From: an uncultured Prevotella sp.
GTDB lineage: Bacteria; Bacteroidota; Bacteroidia; Bacteroidales; Bacteroidaceae
Length of the DNA stretch: 40,814 nucleotides
Reading direction: 5' to 3'
NCBI GenBank assembly: GCA_934230965.1
Contig: CAKQFW010000001.1
Location: 1 to 40,814 of the forward strand
Notes under the pieces: model-generated
What the model saw: only the letters and a program-made list of their open reading frames with translations
Told to the model about the DNA's origin: nothing
The model's database searches: none
Program-made: the position numbers and the translations under genes
In this document: positions 9,229 to 19,177 of the stretch, one piece after another
How positions within the stretch are numbered: position 1 is the first letter of the stretch
Layout of the letters: the number at the start of each line of letters is the position of its first letter

Positions 9229-9879
9229 CTATAGATATTTCATTAATATGTCCCACACTGCTATGATATGGCAGATGGAGCCTGCCAAGACGAAGAAGTG
9301 GAACACGGTGTGCATATAGCGGCGCCCATTGAGGCTGTAAAAGAGGGCACCAGTGATGTAGCATACGCCCTCGCCAATGATCCATGCCACGGCGGCGGTG
9401 CTCACACAGTCGACGAGGGGTTTGAAGGCCACGAGCACGCTGAGACCCATCACCACGAAGCAGATGGTCTCTATCTTGCTGTGCCCTTTGAGCGAGATAA
9501 AGCTCTTGATGGTGCCCGCGATGGCTGCCGCCCATATAAAGATGAACAGCGCCCATCCCCAGTAGCCGTAGTCGCGCATGGCGATGAGCGTGATGGGCGA
9601 GTAGCTGCCTGCTATGTGCCAGTAGATGGCGGCGTGGTCCCATTTGCGCAGCCGCTCTTTCCATGGCGACCAAGCGCTCAGGGCGTGATATACGGTGCTG
9701 GCAACATACGAGCATAACATGCCAAACAGGTACAGGATAATGCCTGCTGTGGCCCATCCGTTACGTGCCCATCCGCACCATACCAGAAAGGCGGTGCCCA
9801 CGGTGAGCCCTAAGATGATGCCAGCACCGTGCGACCACGAGTTCCACAGCTCTTCTTTATGATTGAAAAATATTTTCAT
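9229..9879 (-). CDS. trhA: Hemolysin III / PAQR-family seven-helix membrane protein (TrhA-like)
   Basis: The 216-residue protein is almost entirely hydrophobic, with about seven transmembrane helices, the normal size of the family. It has the PAQR metal-site motifs: ASTVYHALS in helix 2, [15 protein letters not shown] in the middle, and [15 protein letters not shown] near the C-terminus, supplying the conserved Ser, Asp and His residues. Some relatives influence membrane fluidity homeostasis; the hemolysin name is historical and does not imply toxicity. It is 10 nt downstream of porZ and 4 nt upstream of mutS, so it is probably co-transcribed with both. Confidence 0.88.
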   Translation of the reverse strand: MKIFFNHKEELWNSWSHGAGIILGLTVGTAFLVWCGWARNGWATAGIILYLFGMLCSYVASTVYHALSAWSPWKERLRKWDHAAIYWHIAGSYSPITLIAMRDYGYWGWALFIFIWAAAIAGTIKSFISLKGHSKIETICFVVMGLSVLVAFKPLVDCVSTAAVAWIIGEGVCYITGALFYSLNGRRYMHTVFHFFVLAGSICHIIAVWDILMKYL

Positions 9880-9889
9880 TTTTTGATTT

Positions 9890-12259
9890 TTAATTAACCA
9901 CCGCTATCTTGCACACGGTGCCTTTCTTGCCATCGGCGGTGGCCGTTTGCACCATGTAAACGCCGCTGGCTACGCGACGTCCTTTCTTGTCGGTGGCGTC
10001 CCAGGTGAAGGTGCCGCCGTTGCTGCGTCCTTCGGCCACCAGTGTGCCGTTAGCTGTTACAATCTTTACGTCGGCGTTCAGCGTTAGGCCCGTTACCGTT
10101 ACCAGGCCGTTATAGTCGGGGCGCACGGGGTTAGGGTAGGCATAAACGTTGTCTTTTGTCATTGTTTCGGCGGGCTCAGAGGCGTCGCCCATATACGAGC
10201 AGAGGCCCACTGCGGTGCCTATATATACGCGGCCCGTGCGGCCATCTACGGCCACACTTTCAATTTCGTTTGAGGGTAGGGGCGAGTTGTCGGTGGTGAA
10301 GTGGGCTATCTGCTGCATATTGTCGGCGCTGATAAGGTATATGCCGTTATCGTCGGTGCCCATCCATTTGCGCCCAGCACCATCAATGGCCATACATTTA
10401 ATGCCTACGTTAGCCAGCAGATAGTCGGCCAGGTTTGTGCCATCGTTGCGTGGCACCTTTACCTGGTTAAACACCGTTCCGCCGCTTTCGAGCGTTGCCA
10501 CCTCAAGCATAAGCGGACCCGCGTTTGTGCCTATCCACATGTTGTGGTCAATATCTTCTACCACGCAGCGCACGCCCGTTACTTGTACGGCTGTGCCATC
10601 TTCGTTTATGAACGATGTGTAAACGTTCATCACATTGCTTTCGGTGTCGTAGGCTATGAGGGCTGGCTTGCGATAGTCGTCGTTGGTAAACCACAGTAGG
10701 TTGCGCGAGTCGAACATCATGCTTGTCATCATATCCATTGAGCGCTGCTTGCCATTTACCGTTACCATGAGGTTGCTGTTAGGGTGCTGTGTCCAGGTGC
10801 CATCTTTAGAGATCGACATCAACGATGTTGACGCGCTAATGCTGTTGGTAACCCACAGTGTGCCTTGGTTGTCGGTAGCGCATGAGAACACACAGGCATA
10901 GTTAGGCCAACTGGCGGGGTTTTTCACCGTCTCGGCATGTTGTAGGGGCGAATTGTCGAGGTTCCAGCGACGCCACAGCTGCCCATCCTTAAACTCGAAG
11001 ATGCCGGGTATGCCCGACACGGTGATGTGTGAGGCATCGGTGGGGTCGAAGCAGAGGTCGGTGATGCCGCGATATTTAAAATTTAATGTCTCGGCGAAGG
11101 TGTTGTCGAAGAACGTCCAGCTGTCTCCATCCCATACCTGTACGGCGCCTGGCTGCTCGCCTGTGCTTCGGCCTGGCACGCTGTATAGCGTACCATTGCG
11201 CACCTTGATACGTGCAAAGTGGTTGCTGCGCGGACTGTTAGGCAAGATGTTTGGGGTGACGATAGAGTAGGGGGCGTTGCTCTGTTCGCTCTCAAAAGCT
11301 ATCTGCTGTGCTACGCCCTTGCTGCTGCCCACCCACCATGTGTTTGAGGTGGCGTTGTATAGCCAAGCATAGGTGTTGTCGAGATGCTGACTGGTGCAAT
11401 GTCCGTCGGCGGTGTAGATGAGCACGTCGGGGCTGTAGCCGAAGAACAGCAAGCGGTCGGCGGTTTTCTGCACCTTCTTCATGTGTGGTGTCCACACCAC
11501 AGCGATGCTGCCATTGGCCTCGTTAATGGTGCACAGATAGGTGTCAGAGGCGGCATACAGCTGGTTTTTCATGCGCGCCACCATCATCCACTGTATGGTG
11601 TTGAGCTGTGTCCAGGCGCTGGGCTGCATGAGGTTTGAGGTGATATTGCCTCGGTACAAGCCCTTTACAGTGGCGGCATAGAGGGTGTTGCCCTCAACGA
11701 GCACGTCGTTTACCTGTGTGCCCATGTTGTAGGTGTCGTTAATCTCGCCACGTGTCATGTCGAGCTTGATGATGCCAAACATGGTGGTGAGGTAGGCGTA
11801 GCGTCCCGACATGACGATGTTTGTTACCGTCTTGTCTTCGGTCATGGCTTTGTTATAATAGTCGGAAACGTTTGTTACCGACCCATCGGCACGCAGAATG
11901 TCTATATTGCCATTGGCATACATCACCAGCAGCGCCCGAGCCGTGGTGTTATAGCCTATGAGGGCAATGTTAGCATCGCTCAGCGGGTCGCCCTTGGTGT
12001 AGACGTTGCTCTCGCCTGTGCTGGTATCGTAGCTCATCACATTGCCCGAAGCCAGCACCCAAACACGACCGCCACCTTCAACAATGTGCGTAACGTCGTA
12101 GAAGGCGGGAAACGACTGCCACGAGCCCAACTGCTGAGCCCATGCCGACGTGATGGTCGCTGCTACGAACAGACAGAGAAGGAACGCCCGCTGCACCACG
12201 TGTGTGCGCAGGGCATGAGCCACTGTTGAAAGGGAGGAAGTGAATGGTGTGGTATGCAT
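9890..12259 (-). CDS. porZ: PorZ-like type IX secretion system beta-propeller protein
   Basis: The 789-residue secreted protein has a signal peptide (hydrophobic stretch ending SAWAQQ near residue 42). Two-component-regulator-type propeller blades follow, with motifs such as RVWVLASGNVMSYD, NLLWFTNDDYRKP, DHNMWIGTNAGPL and AGRKWMGTDDNGIYLI. An Ig-like C-terminal sorting domain ends the protein (YAYPNPVRPDYNGLVTVTGL, then ASGVYMVQTATADGKK). This architecture and length match PorZ of Porphyromonas gingivalis (about 776 residues), a surface protein needed for type IX secretion and linked to the A-LPS attachment step. The main alternative is a generic propeller cargo of the same system. It starts 1 nt after the rdgB stop codon. 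Confidence 0.78.
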   Translation of the reverse strand: MHTTPFTSSLSTVAHALRTHVVQRAFLLCLFVAATITSAWAQQLGSWQSFPAFYDVTHIVEGGGRVWVLASGNVMSYDTSTGESNVYTKGDPLSDANIALIGYNTTARALLVMYANGNIDILRADGSVTNVSDYYNKAMTEDKTVTNIVMSGRYAYLTTMFGIIKLDMTRGEINDTYNMGTQVNDVLVEGNTLYAATVKGLYRGNITSNLMQPSAWTQLNTIQWMMVARMKNQLYAASDTYLCTINEANGSIAVVWTPHMKKVQKTADRLLFFGYSPDVLIYTADGHCTSQHLDNTYAWLYNATSNTWWVGSSKGVAQQIAFESEQSNAPYSIVTPNILPNSPRSNHFARIKVRNGTLYSVPGRSTGEQPGAVQVWDGDSWTFFDNTFAETLNFKYRGITDLCFDPTDASHITVSGIPGIFEFKDGQLWRRWNLDNSPLQHAETVKNPASWPNYACVFSCATDNQGTLWVTNSISASTSLMSISKDGTWTQHPNSNLMVTVNGKQRSMDMMTSMMFDSRNLLWFTNDDYRKPALIAYDTESNVMNVYTSFINEDGTAVQVTGVRCVVEDIDHNMWIGTNAGPLMLEVATLESGGTVFNQVKVPRNDGTNLADYLLANVGIKCMAIDGAGRKWMGTDDNGIYLISADNMQQIAHFTTDNSPLPSNEIESVAVDGRTGRVYIGTAVGLCSYMGDASEPAETMTKDNVYAYPNPVRPDYNGLVTVTGLTLNADVKIVTANGTLVAEGRSNGGTFTWDATDKKGRRVASGVYMVQTATADGKKGTVCKIAVVN

Positions 12260-12260
12260 A

Positions 12261-12866
12261 TCAGATGTTTTGTGACAAAAGAAATTGTGCCAACTGTTGT
12301 ACGGCGCGAGCGCGGTGTGAGATGGTGTTCTTCACCGCGTCGCCCAGCACAGCAAACGACTGGTTGTAGCCCTCGGGCACAAACAGCGGGTCGTAGCCGA
12401 AGCCCCCCGTGCCTGTGCGCTCGGTGGCGATGGTGCCGTCGACGCGCCCCTCAAAGAGGTGCACATCGGTGGCGTCGGGGTGTGCCGCGTCGGGCAGCAG
12501 TAGGGCGATGACGGTGCGGAAGCATGCTTTACGGTTAGTTTGTCCCTCGAGTTCCTGCAGCAGTTTGCTCATATTGGCTTCCGAGTCGTGCCCCACACCC
12601 TCGGCATAGCGTGCGCTATGCACGCCGGGGGCGCCATCCAGTGCGTCGACCTCCAGCCCGGTGTCGTCGGCAAAGACGGGCAGATGATAGCGTGTCATCA
12701 CATATTGCGCCTTTTGCAAGGCGTTGCCCTCCAGCGTGTCGGCCGTTTCTGGTATGTCGGCGTGGCAGTTGATATCGTTCAGCGACAATACCTCAAGCTT
12801 GTTGCCCAGAATTTGGCGTATCTCCTGTAGCTTGTGGGCATTGTTCGTGGCAAATACTATTTTCAT
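12261..12866 (-). CDS. rdgB: XTP/dITP pyrophosphatase (RdgB/HAM1 family)
   Basis: This enzyme hydrolyses non-canonical purine triphosphates (dITP, XTP) to monophosphates and keeps them out of DNA and RNA. The N-terminus [16 protein letters not shown] is the family signature and fixes the start. The active-site segment [20 protein letters not shown] (Asp68 region) and the C-terminal SHRARAV stretch are present. At 201 residues it has the normal length. Its first 74 nt overlap the end of the upstream yitT-like gene in another frame. Confidence 0.95.
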   Translation of the reverse strand: MKIVFATNNAHKLQEIRQILGNKLEVLSLNDINCHADIPETADTLEGNALQKAQYVMTRYHLPVFADDTGLEVDALDGAPGVHSARYAEGVGHDSEANMSKLLQELEGQTNRKACFRTVIALLLPDAAHPDATDVHLFEGRVDGTIATERTGTGGFGYDPLFVPEGYNQSFAVLGDAVKNTISHRARAVQQLAQFLLSQNI

Positions 12867-13842
12867 TGTTGTCTTTAATGTGTTTCTTGTTTTGCAAGTG
12901 TGTTTGTAGCTCTTGTGTGTGCTTGTCGGTAACCTTCACCTTGATGTGGTCGAAGCCCTCGCCAAAGACGCCTATGACGGCACTCTGACTCACGAAGGCG
13001 TTGGGGTCGATAATCTTGATGAGGCGGAAGATGGCAGGGCTCTCGTTCTTGCGCGCCAAGATGCACAGCACCTTCATATCTTGGCCTGTGTACCAGCCAT
13101 GACCGTCGAGAATGGTTACGCCGTGGTCGAGCTTGGTGCCGATGGCGTAAGCTATCTCTTCGTGTTTGCGCGAGAAGATCATAAACTGCACCGACTCGCG
13201 ACGAGCGTTCATCACATAGTCGAGCACAAAGTTTTCAATCATCATGGCGCAGAGGCCTGTTACCATGATACGCAAGCCCATCTCATAGTTATATTTCTCG
13301 CAGAACACGGGGAATGACGACCCGATGATGAGGATGTCGACAATGATGAGCACGGTGCCCAACGACAGGTTGTGATACTTGTTTACCACGGCGGCCACAA
13401 TGTCGGTGCCGCCCGTCGAGCCGTTATGTAGGAACACTACGGCCAAGGCCGAACCTGTAAAGCAGCAGCCTATCACCATCGACATAAACACGTTGTTCTC
13501 GCCCAGCAGGCGTAGCATGTGGCCGTCGGCGCCGGTCATCAGGTTTTGCGCCACCCATAAGAACACGGATAGGGAAATGATGGCGTATACCGTCTTCACC
13601 ATAAACTTGAAGCCCAGTATCTTGAGGGCCACCGCCAGCAGTACCAGGTTGATGATGAAGTAGGTGTAAGAAATGGGTATGCGCGATGCGTAATAAACAA
13701 TGGCAGCGATACCCGTTACGCCTCCTGTCACAATCTGGTAGGGCAGCAAGAAGACGGTCCAGCCGAAGGTGTACATCAGCAGACCGAGGGTGATGAAGAG
13801 GTAGTCTTTCACCTCATTGACAATAGCTTTGTTCTTGAACAT
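12793..13842 (-). CDS. YitT-family membrane protein (DUF161/DUF2179)
   Basis: The 349-residue protein has an N-terminal membrane domain with about five to six helices and the family motif [16 protein letters not shown], plus the [17 protein letters not shown] segment. A cytosolic DUF2179-type domain follows ([19 protein letters not shown], then [12 protein letters not shown]). The family is widespread and its transport substrate is not established. The domain ends near residue 303; the remaining 45 or so residues are polar, without similarity I recognise, and include the region that overlaps rdgB by 74 nt. It appears to be the first gene of the cluster running to mutS. Confidence 0.88.
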   Translation of the reverse strand: MFKNKAIVNEVKDYLFITLGLLMYTFGWTVFLLPYQIVTGGVTGIAAIVYYASRIPISYTYFIINLVLLAVALKILGFKFMVKTVYAIISLSVFLWVAQNLMTGADGHMLRLLGENNVFMSMVIGCCFTGSALAVVFLHNGSTGGTDIVAAVVNKYHNLSLGTVLIIVDILIIGSSFPVFCEKYNYEMGLRIMVTGLCAMMIENFVLDYVMNARRESVQFMIFSRKHEEIAYAIGTKLDHGVTILDGHGWYTGQDMKVLCILARKNESPAIFRLIKIIDPNAFVSQSAVIGVFGEGFDHIKVKVTDKHTQELQTHLQNKKHIKDNNENSICHEQCPQATGDTPNSGQQA

Positions 13843-13850
13843 AAAAAATG

Positions 13851-14155
13851 AAGCCCCACCCCCGCGCCGCTTGCGCGGCTTCCCCCTCCCCTTATGGAGG
13901 GGAGTGAAATGCCCTGCAGCGCATCATGAGGGGTTGTCAGGGATATTTTAATAGTTTAACGTCAGCGTTTAAAATAGTCTCAAATATTGTAAAGTAGCTC
14001 CCAAAAGCCGCCTTTGCTATGCTTAGTAAAGTTCCTTCAAAAGCCGCCTTAGCTATGCTTAGTAAAGTTCTTTCCCAAAGCCGCCTTAGCGATGCATATT
14101 ACTCCCCTCCATAAGGGGAGGGGGAAGCCGCGAAGCGGCGCGGGGGAGGGGCTTT
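13851..14155. repeat. Inverted-repeat element with internal 36-37-bp tandem repeats between leuS and yitT
   Basis: This fills nearly all of the 313-bp gap downstream of leuS; no gene is visible. The left arm (13851-13905) and right arm (14101-14155) are nearly exact reverse complements: G/C-rich sequence with CCCCTCCCC, a CGCGGCTTCCCC core and CTTATGGAGGGGAGT. Each arm contains its own small hairpin. Between them are three copies of a 36-37-bp unit starting near 14003, 14039 and 14076 (core AAAGCCGCCTTAGCTATGC). Related arms occur at 20732-20826 and 40534-40640. Confidence 0.85.
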
Positions 14156-16993
14156 TTATTTGATTACAATATTCACAATCTTCTTCGGCACCACGATAAC
14201 CTTCACCACGGTCTTACCGTCGAGATACTTCTGGCTCTGCTCGTCGGCCAGCACGGCGGCCTGTATCTCGTCGTTCTTGGCGTCGGCAGCAAACTTCTTC
14301 TGGAAGCGTGCCTTGCCGTTGAACGACACGGTGAGCTGCACCTCGTTCTCAACAAGATATTCGGGGTTGAAGGCGGGCCACTGTGCGTCGCATACCGAAC
14401 CCTGTCCGCCTGTGAGGTGCCACAACTCTTCGGCAATGTGGGGCGCGAAGGGTGCTATGAGCACGGTGAGCTGGTTGAGCAGTGTGCGGTTGTGGCACTT
14501 CTGCTGTGACAGTTCTGACACGGCAATCATGAAGGCCGAGATAGAGGTGTTGTAAGAGAACTTCTCGATGTCCTCGGTTACCTTCTTGATGAGCTTGTGC
14601 ACGCTCTTCAGCATCTCGGGTGTGGGCTCGTTGTTGTCGAGCTCGGCCTGGTAGAGGTTCCAGAATTTCTTCAAGAAGCGGTGGCAGCCATCAATGCCGT
14701 TGGTGTCCCAGGGTTTGCTCTGCTCAACGGGGCCGAGGAACATCTCGTACAGACGCAGGGTGTCGGCGCCATAGCGCTCAACAATCATGTCGGGGTTTAC
14801 GACGTTGAACATCGACTTCGACATCTTTTCAACGGCCCATCCGCAGATGTATTTTCCGTCTTCAAGCACAAACTCGGCGTTCTGATATTCGGGTCGCCAC
14901 TGGCGGAAGGCGTCAATGTCGAGCACGTCAGCGTTAACGATGTTTACGTCAACGTGTATGGGGGTAACATCGTACTGGTCTTTCAGTCCGGCCGATACAA
15001 AGACGGGTGCCTTTGAGTGGTCGTCGTCGTTAATGCGATATACAAAGTTGCTGCGGCCCTGTATCATGCCCTGGTTTACGAGCTTCTGGAAGGGCTCTTC
15101 CTTGCACGACACGCCCAGGTCGAAGAGGAACTTGTTCCAGAAACGTGAGTAGATGAGGTGGCCTGTGGCGTGCTCGCAGCCGCCTACATACAGGTCTACG
15201 TTCTGCCAGTAGTGGTCGGCCTCGGGCGATACCAATGCCTTGTCGTCGTTCGGATCCATGTAGCGCAGATAGTAGGCTGATGAGCCTGCAAAGCCCGGCA
15301 TGGTGTTGAGCTCGAGCGGGAAGATGGTCTTGTCATCAACTAAGGCCTTGTCTACCACCTTGTTCTGTGTGGTGTCCCATGCCCACATCTTGGCGCGGCC
15401 CAATGGTGGCTCGCCAGTCTCGGTGGGCTTGTAGGTTTCAATCTCGGGCAGCTCAAGGGGCAGACATGCTTCGGGCACCATCTGCGGCATGCCGTCTTTG
15501 TAGTAAACGGGGAAGGGCTCGCCCCAGTAGCGCTGGCGCGAGAAGATGGCGTCGCGCAAACGGTAGTTTACTTTTACGCGGCCCAAGCCTTTCTCGGTAA
15601 CAAACTGCTTGGTCTTAGCAATGGCGTCTTTCACGCTGAGGCCATTCAATGTGAAGCCATCGAGGCTCTCCTTGCCAGCGGCGGGCGAGTTGGTTACGAT
15701 GCCTTCTTTGGCGTCGAAGCTCTGCTCGCTCACATCGGCACCCTCGATAAGGGGAATGATGGGCAGGTTGAAGTGGCGGGCAAAGGCGTAGTCGCGCGAG
15801 TCGTGAGCAGGCACGGCCATGATGGCGCCTGTGCCGTAGCCGGCCAGCACATATTCAGAAATCCAGATAGGAATGTCTTCGCCCGTGAAGGGGTTAACGG
15901 CATACGAGCCTGTGAACACGCCTGTTACGGCATGGTTGGCCATGCGGTCGAGCTCGGTGCGCTTCTTTACGTAAGCCAAATATTCGTCTACGGCAGCTTT
16001 CTGCTCGGGGGTGGTGAGCTGCTCTACCAGCTCGCTCTCAGGAGCCAGCACCATGAAGGTAACGCCGAAGATGGTGTCGGCGCGTGTGGTGAAGATGGTG
16101 AAATGCTTTTCGCTGTCTTTTACAGTGAACTCCATCTCTGTTCCTTCAGAACGTCCTATCCAGTTGCGCTGTGTTTCTTTTATCGAGTCGCTCCAGTCGA
16201 TGGTGTCGAGACCGTCGAGCAAGCGCTGCGAGTAGGCCGAGGTGCGCAGGCACCACTGGCGCATCTTTTTCTGCACTACGGGGTATCCGCCACGCTCGCT
16301 CACACCGTTTACCACCTCGTCGTTGGCCAGCACGGTGCCCAGACCTGCGCACCAGTTTACCATGGTTTCGCCCAGGTAGGCTATGCGGTAGTTCATCAGT
16401 GTTTGCTGTTTCTCAACGTCGGTCATGGCGTTCCACTCGTCGGCCGTGAAGGTCAGGGGCTCGCTCTGTGCCACGTCAAGGCCCTCGGTGCCCTTCTGCT
16501 CGAAGTGCTCGATAAGTTTGCTGATGGGCTGTGCCTTGTGACAGGTGTTGCAGAAGAAGTGGTTAAACATCTTCTGAAAGGCCCACTGGGTCCAGTGGTA
16601 GTATTTGGGGTCGCAGGTGCGCACCTCGCGGCTCCAGTCGAACGAGAAGCCTATCTTGTCGAGCTGCTCACGATAGCGGTTAATATTGGCCACGGTGGTA
16701 ACCTCGGGGTGCTGGCCCGTTTGTATGGCATACTGCTCGGCGGGCAGACCGTAGGCGTCGTAGCCCATGGGGTTCAGCACGTTATAACCGTTCAGGCGCT
16801 TGAAGCGTGCGTATATGTCGCTGGCAATGTAGCCTAAGGGGTGTCCTACGTGCAAGCCAGCTCCCGAGGGGTAGGGGAACATGTTTAATACATAAAATTT
16901 CTTTTTGTCTGCTTGTTCGGTCACGCGGTAGGTGTTATCTTTCACCCACTGGCTCTGCCATTTCTTCTCAATGTCTCTGAAATTGTATTCCAT
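14156..16993 (-). CDS. leuS: Leucyl-tRNA synthetase
   Basis: This enzyme charges tRNA-Leu. It is a class I synthetase of 945 residues with the HIGH-type motif HVGH at 48-51 (within [15 protein letters not shown]), the KMSKS motif at 723-727, the editing-domain segment [10 protein letters not shown], and the tRNA-binding anticodon domain and C-terminal extension. A segment of roughly 70 residues just before KMSKS ([15 protein letters not shown] through [16 protein letters not shown]) appears to be a lineage-type insert. The gene is preceded by a consensus -7 element at 17055-17062 and followed by a repeat element. Confidence 0.97.
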   Translation of the reverse strand: MEYNFRDIEKKWQSQWVKDNTYRVTEQADKKKFYVLNMFPYPSGAGLHVGHPLGYIASDIYARFKRLNGYNVLNPMGYDAYGLPAEQYAIQTGQHPEVTTVANINRYREQLDKIGFSFDWSREVRTCDPKYYHWTQWAFQKMFNHFFCNTCHKAQPISKLIEHFEQKGTEGLDVAQSEPLTFTADEWNAMTDVEKQQTLMNYRIAYLGETMVNWCAGLGTVLANDEVVNGVSERGGYPVVQKKMRQWCLRTSAYSQRLLDGLDTIDWSDSIKETQRNWIGRSEGTEMEFTVKDSEKHFTIFTTRADTIFGVTFMVLAPESELVEQLTTPEQKAAVDEYLAYVKKRTELDRMANHAVTGVFTGSYAVNPFTGEDIPIWISEYVLAGYGTGAIMAVPAHDSRDYAFARHFNLPIIPLIEGADVSEQSFDAKEGIVTNSPAAGKESLDGFTLNGLSVKDAIAKTKQFVTEKGLGRVKVNYRLRDAIFSRQRYWGEPFPVYYKDGMPQMVPEACLPLELPEIETYKPTETGEPPLGRAKMWAWDTTQNKVVDKALVDDKTIFPLELNTMPGFAGSSAYYLRYMDPNDDKALVSPEADHYWQNVDLYVGGCEHATGHLIYSRFWNKFLFDLGVSCKEEPFQKLVNQGMIQGRSNFVYRINDDDHSKAPVFVSAGLKDQYDVTPIHVDVNIVNADVLDIDAFRQWRPEYQNAEFVLEDGKYICGWAVEKMSKSMFNVVNPDMIVERYGADTLRLYEMFLGPVEQSKPWDTNGIDGCHRFLKKFWNLYQAELDNNEPTPEMLKSVHKLIKKVTEDIEKFSYNTSISAFMIAVSELSQQKCHNRTLLNQLTVLIAPFAPHIAEELWHLTGGQGSVCDAQWPAFNPEYLVENEVQLTVSFNGKARFQKKFAADAKNDEIQAAVLADEQSQKYLDGKTVVKVIVVPKKIVNIVIK

Positions 16994-17054
16994 ATCTTGT
17001 GTTTTTTATTTGCACATAGTAACGCTTTTTTCTGGCGTATAATAACGCATGATG

Positions 17055-17062
17055 CAAAGTTA
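17055..17062 (-). promoter_or_regulatory. -7 promoter element upstream of leuS
   Basis: TAACTTTG on the - strand is a perfect TAnnTTTG match, about 62 nt upstream of the leuS start codon. No clear TTTG lies 20 nt further upstream (the equivalent position reads CTTT). Confidence 0.55.
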
Positions 17063-17117
17063 CATATTTTTTTCTAAGGTAAAAAGGTATAAAGGTAAAA
17101 AGGTTAAAAAGGAGGCG

Positions 17118-18158
17118 TTATAATGCCTTTCCCACCACCGCAATGGTCTTCATCCTTACATACCCCTCTGACAGGTATATAAACCCGTGGCGAGCGTTGT
17201 GGGTGCCCCACGAGTTTTTGGCTATAAACCACAGCTGGCCATCGCTGCCTTGGGCGGTGCCCACGAGGCATAGGCAATGGTCGTCGGTGGTGAGGCGGCG
17301 CTCGATAAGCTGCTGGCGCACTTGCTGACAGCGCTCGGCCGATGGGGTGGGGCAGTGGGCCAAGCCTTCGGGCCAGTTGAAGCCTGGCTCGCTGATGTCG
17401 CCCTCCCAGCATACGGGGTGCCCGCTGTGCAGCTGCTGCTTGATATATTGCACCAGCGTGTCGATGGGCAAGTTATAGAACGTGTCGTTCAGGCGGTTGT
17501 CGTCCATCTCTAAGGGCACATCGGTGTAGAAGGGGTGGTGCGTAACGCTGGTGTAGGCGCGCCACTCGTTGCGTCGGCACACACTTTGGGCAAAGTCGAG
17601 GGGCGAATATTCGGCCCCCAGCATATAGATGTGCTTGGGCAGATAGCCCACGGTTTGGTCGCACAGGCGGTCTACGGCCGTGTGCAGCTCGGCCAGCGAT
17701 GCCGAGGCGTCGGCAGCCATCATGGCACGTCGGGCCAGGGCTTTATAGTTGATGTTTTCTGTCGTCCAGTAGCTGTCGTAGGGCATGGCGCCCTCTTCGC
17801 GCAACAGGTGTAAAGCCATGGGTGCCATGCCGCGCATAGAGATGGGGCGGTGGCGCGTAGAGAGGCGGTAGGCCACGGCCTGGCGTTGCAGCCACTGTCG
17901 CGCCATATAGTGAGGCGAGAGGTTTACCGAGTCGGCCTGCATGAGGTGTTCGGTCTCGATGGTGGCCAGCATGGCATAGGCCCAGCATAACTCGCTGTGC
18001 CCCTGGTCTTTTACGGGGGTGGTGGGCAGACGGTGCTCGTGGGTGAAGGTGATGTTGCTGCCCGCTGTTGACTGCTGCCGCTGGTTGTTACAGGCGGTGG
18101 CCAGGCACAGGCAGCACAGCGCTACGCCCATGTAGCGCAGAAAGGTGTTTGTGTGCAT
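17118..18158 (-). CDS. C1 (papain-fold) peptidase lipoprotein
   Basis: The 346-residue protein starts with a lipoprotein signal peptide (lipobox LATAC, Cys23). The mature part has the papain-fold catalytic set in order: Gln52 and Cys58 in DQGHSELCWAYAMLATIE, His294 in DDHCLCLVGTA, and Asn315 in FIAKNSWGT. The arrangement resembles the C1B (bleomycin hydrolase / aminopeptidase C) branch, but the protein is shorter and membrane-anchored. It probably cleaves peptides in the periplasm or at the cell surface; the natural substrate is unknown. It lies 81 nt downstream of xerD on the same strand. Confidence 0.85.
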   Translation of the reverse strand: MHTNTFLRYMGVALCCLCLATACNNQRQQSTAGSNITFTHEHRLPTTPVKDQGHSELCWAYAMLATIETEHLMQADSVNLSPHYMARQWLQRQAVAYRLSTRHRPISMRGMAPMALHLLREEGAMPYDSYWTTENINYKALARRAMMAADASASLAELHTAVDRLCDQTVGYLPKHIYMLGAEYSPLDFAQSVCRRNEWRAYTSVTHHPFYTDVPLEMDDNRLNDTFYNLPIDTLVQYIKQQLHSGHPVCWEGDISEPGFNWPEGLAHCPTPSAERCQQVRQQLIERRLTTDDHCLCLVGTAQGSDGQLWFIAKNSWGTHNARHGFIYLSEGYVRMKTIAVVGKAL

Positions 18159-18239
18159 ATTTTTTTTACTTTATGTTACTGTAGTGATGATTGAAACCAA
18201 AAAAATAGTAACTTTGTAAGGCATAACCTGTTGACAGCC

Positions 18240-19148
18240 TTACCGCCTGTTGCGCGGATGGTGCTCAAGAATGGCTTTGCGCAAGCTCTCGTCGCCCAGA
18301 TGCGTATACACCTGTGTGGTGCCCACATGTTCGTGGCCCAGCATCATCTGTATGGCACGTAGGTCGGCGCCACCCTTTAGCAGCTCGGTGGCAAAGGTGT
18401 GGCGAAAGGTGTGTGGCGAGATGTTTTTCTCTATGCCCGCCGCCTCGGCCAGCTGCTTTACTATGATCAGTATCATGGTGCGCGTGAGGTGTGCACCACG
18501 GCGGTTTAGAAACACATAGTCGTCTTCGCCTGGCTTGATGGCCATCAGGTTGCGGTGGTAGAACCACAGGCGCAGCTCGTGTATGGCGCTGTCAGAGATG
18601 GGCACAAAACGCTCTTTGTTGCCCTTGCCATTCACACGCAAAAAGTGCTGATCGAGAAACAGGTTGCTCATCTTCAGCGTTACCAGTTCGCTCACACGCA
18701 AGCCACAGGCAAACAGCACCTCGATGATGGCGCGGTTGCGCTGACCCTCGTTTGTTGAGAGGTCGATGCTCTGCTCTATGCGGTCGACTTCTTCTACCGA
18801 AAGCACCTCGGGAAGATGCTGGCCTAAGACAGGCCATTCGAGCAGTTCGGTGGGGTCGGCGCTGATGTAGCCCTCTATCAGCAAGAAGCGGAAAAACGAG
18901 CGCACACCGCTCAGCACTCGCCCTTGCGATGTAGGCGTTATGCCCCACTCATGCAGATGGGCGGCAAACTGCTGCAGATGCTCGAGCGTAACCTGTTCGG
19001 GGGTGAGCCCCTCGTGCTGCATAAAGCGCTCAAGGTGCGACAGGTCGTTACGATACGCCTCCATCGTGTTTTGCGAGTAGTTGCGCTCAAGGCGCAGATA
19101 GCGCACATAACGTCGCACTAACCCCGCCATGCCATTGTTTGTTGTCAT
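18240..19148 (-). CDS. xerD: Tyrosine recombinase XerD/XerC
   Basis: This 302-residue recombinase resolves chromosome dimers at dif. The N-terminal SAM-like core-binding domain spans about residues 5-95 (NYSQNTMEAYRNDL). The catalytic domain has Arg151 in CGLRVSELV, Lys175 in NGKGNKERFVP, His246 and Arg249 in SPHTFRHTFAT, His272 in LGHEHVGTTQ and the nucleophile Tyr281. Length is typical of housekeeping Xer enzymes and no phage or integron genes are nearby. An alternative start at Met7 (19130) is plausible, because the -7 element at 19153-19160 would place the transcription start close to the first ATG. Confidence 0.93.
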   Translation of the reverse strand: MTTNNGMAGLVRRYVRYLRLERNYSQNTMEAYRNDLSHLERFMQHEGLTPEQVTLEHLQQFAAHLHEWGITPTSQGRVLSGVRSFFRFLLIEGYISADPTELLEWPVLGQHLPEVLSVEEVDRIEQSIDLSTNEGQRNRAIIEVLFACGLRVSELVTLKMSNLFLDQHFLRVNGKGNKERFVPISDSAIHELRLWFYHRNLMAIKPGEDDYVFLNRRGAHLTRTMILIIVKQLAEAAGIEKNISPHTFRHTFATELLKGGADLRAIQMMLGHEHVGTTQVYTHLGDESLRKAILEHHPRNRR

Positions 19149-19152
19149 GGTG

Positions 19153-19160
19153 CAAAGATA
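19153..19160 (-). promoter_or_regulatory. -7 promoter element for xerD
   Basis: TATCTTTG on the - strand is a perfect TAnnTTTG match in the 29-bp gap between the divergent xerD and aroQ genes. No good -33 element is seen. Transcription would begin near 19147, implying a leaderless xerD transcript or use of the Met at 19130. Confidence 0.5.
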
Positions 19161-19177
19161 ATAAAAAAAACAAAAAT

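Noticed and set aside
18209-18216. Consensus -7 element TAACTTTG on the + strand
   Set aside because: It points into the antisense strand of xerD, has no -33 partner and no gene downstream. An antisense RNA cannot be excluded, but nothing else supports it.
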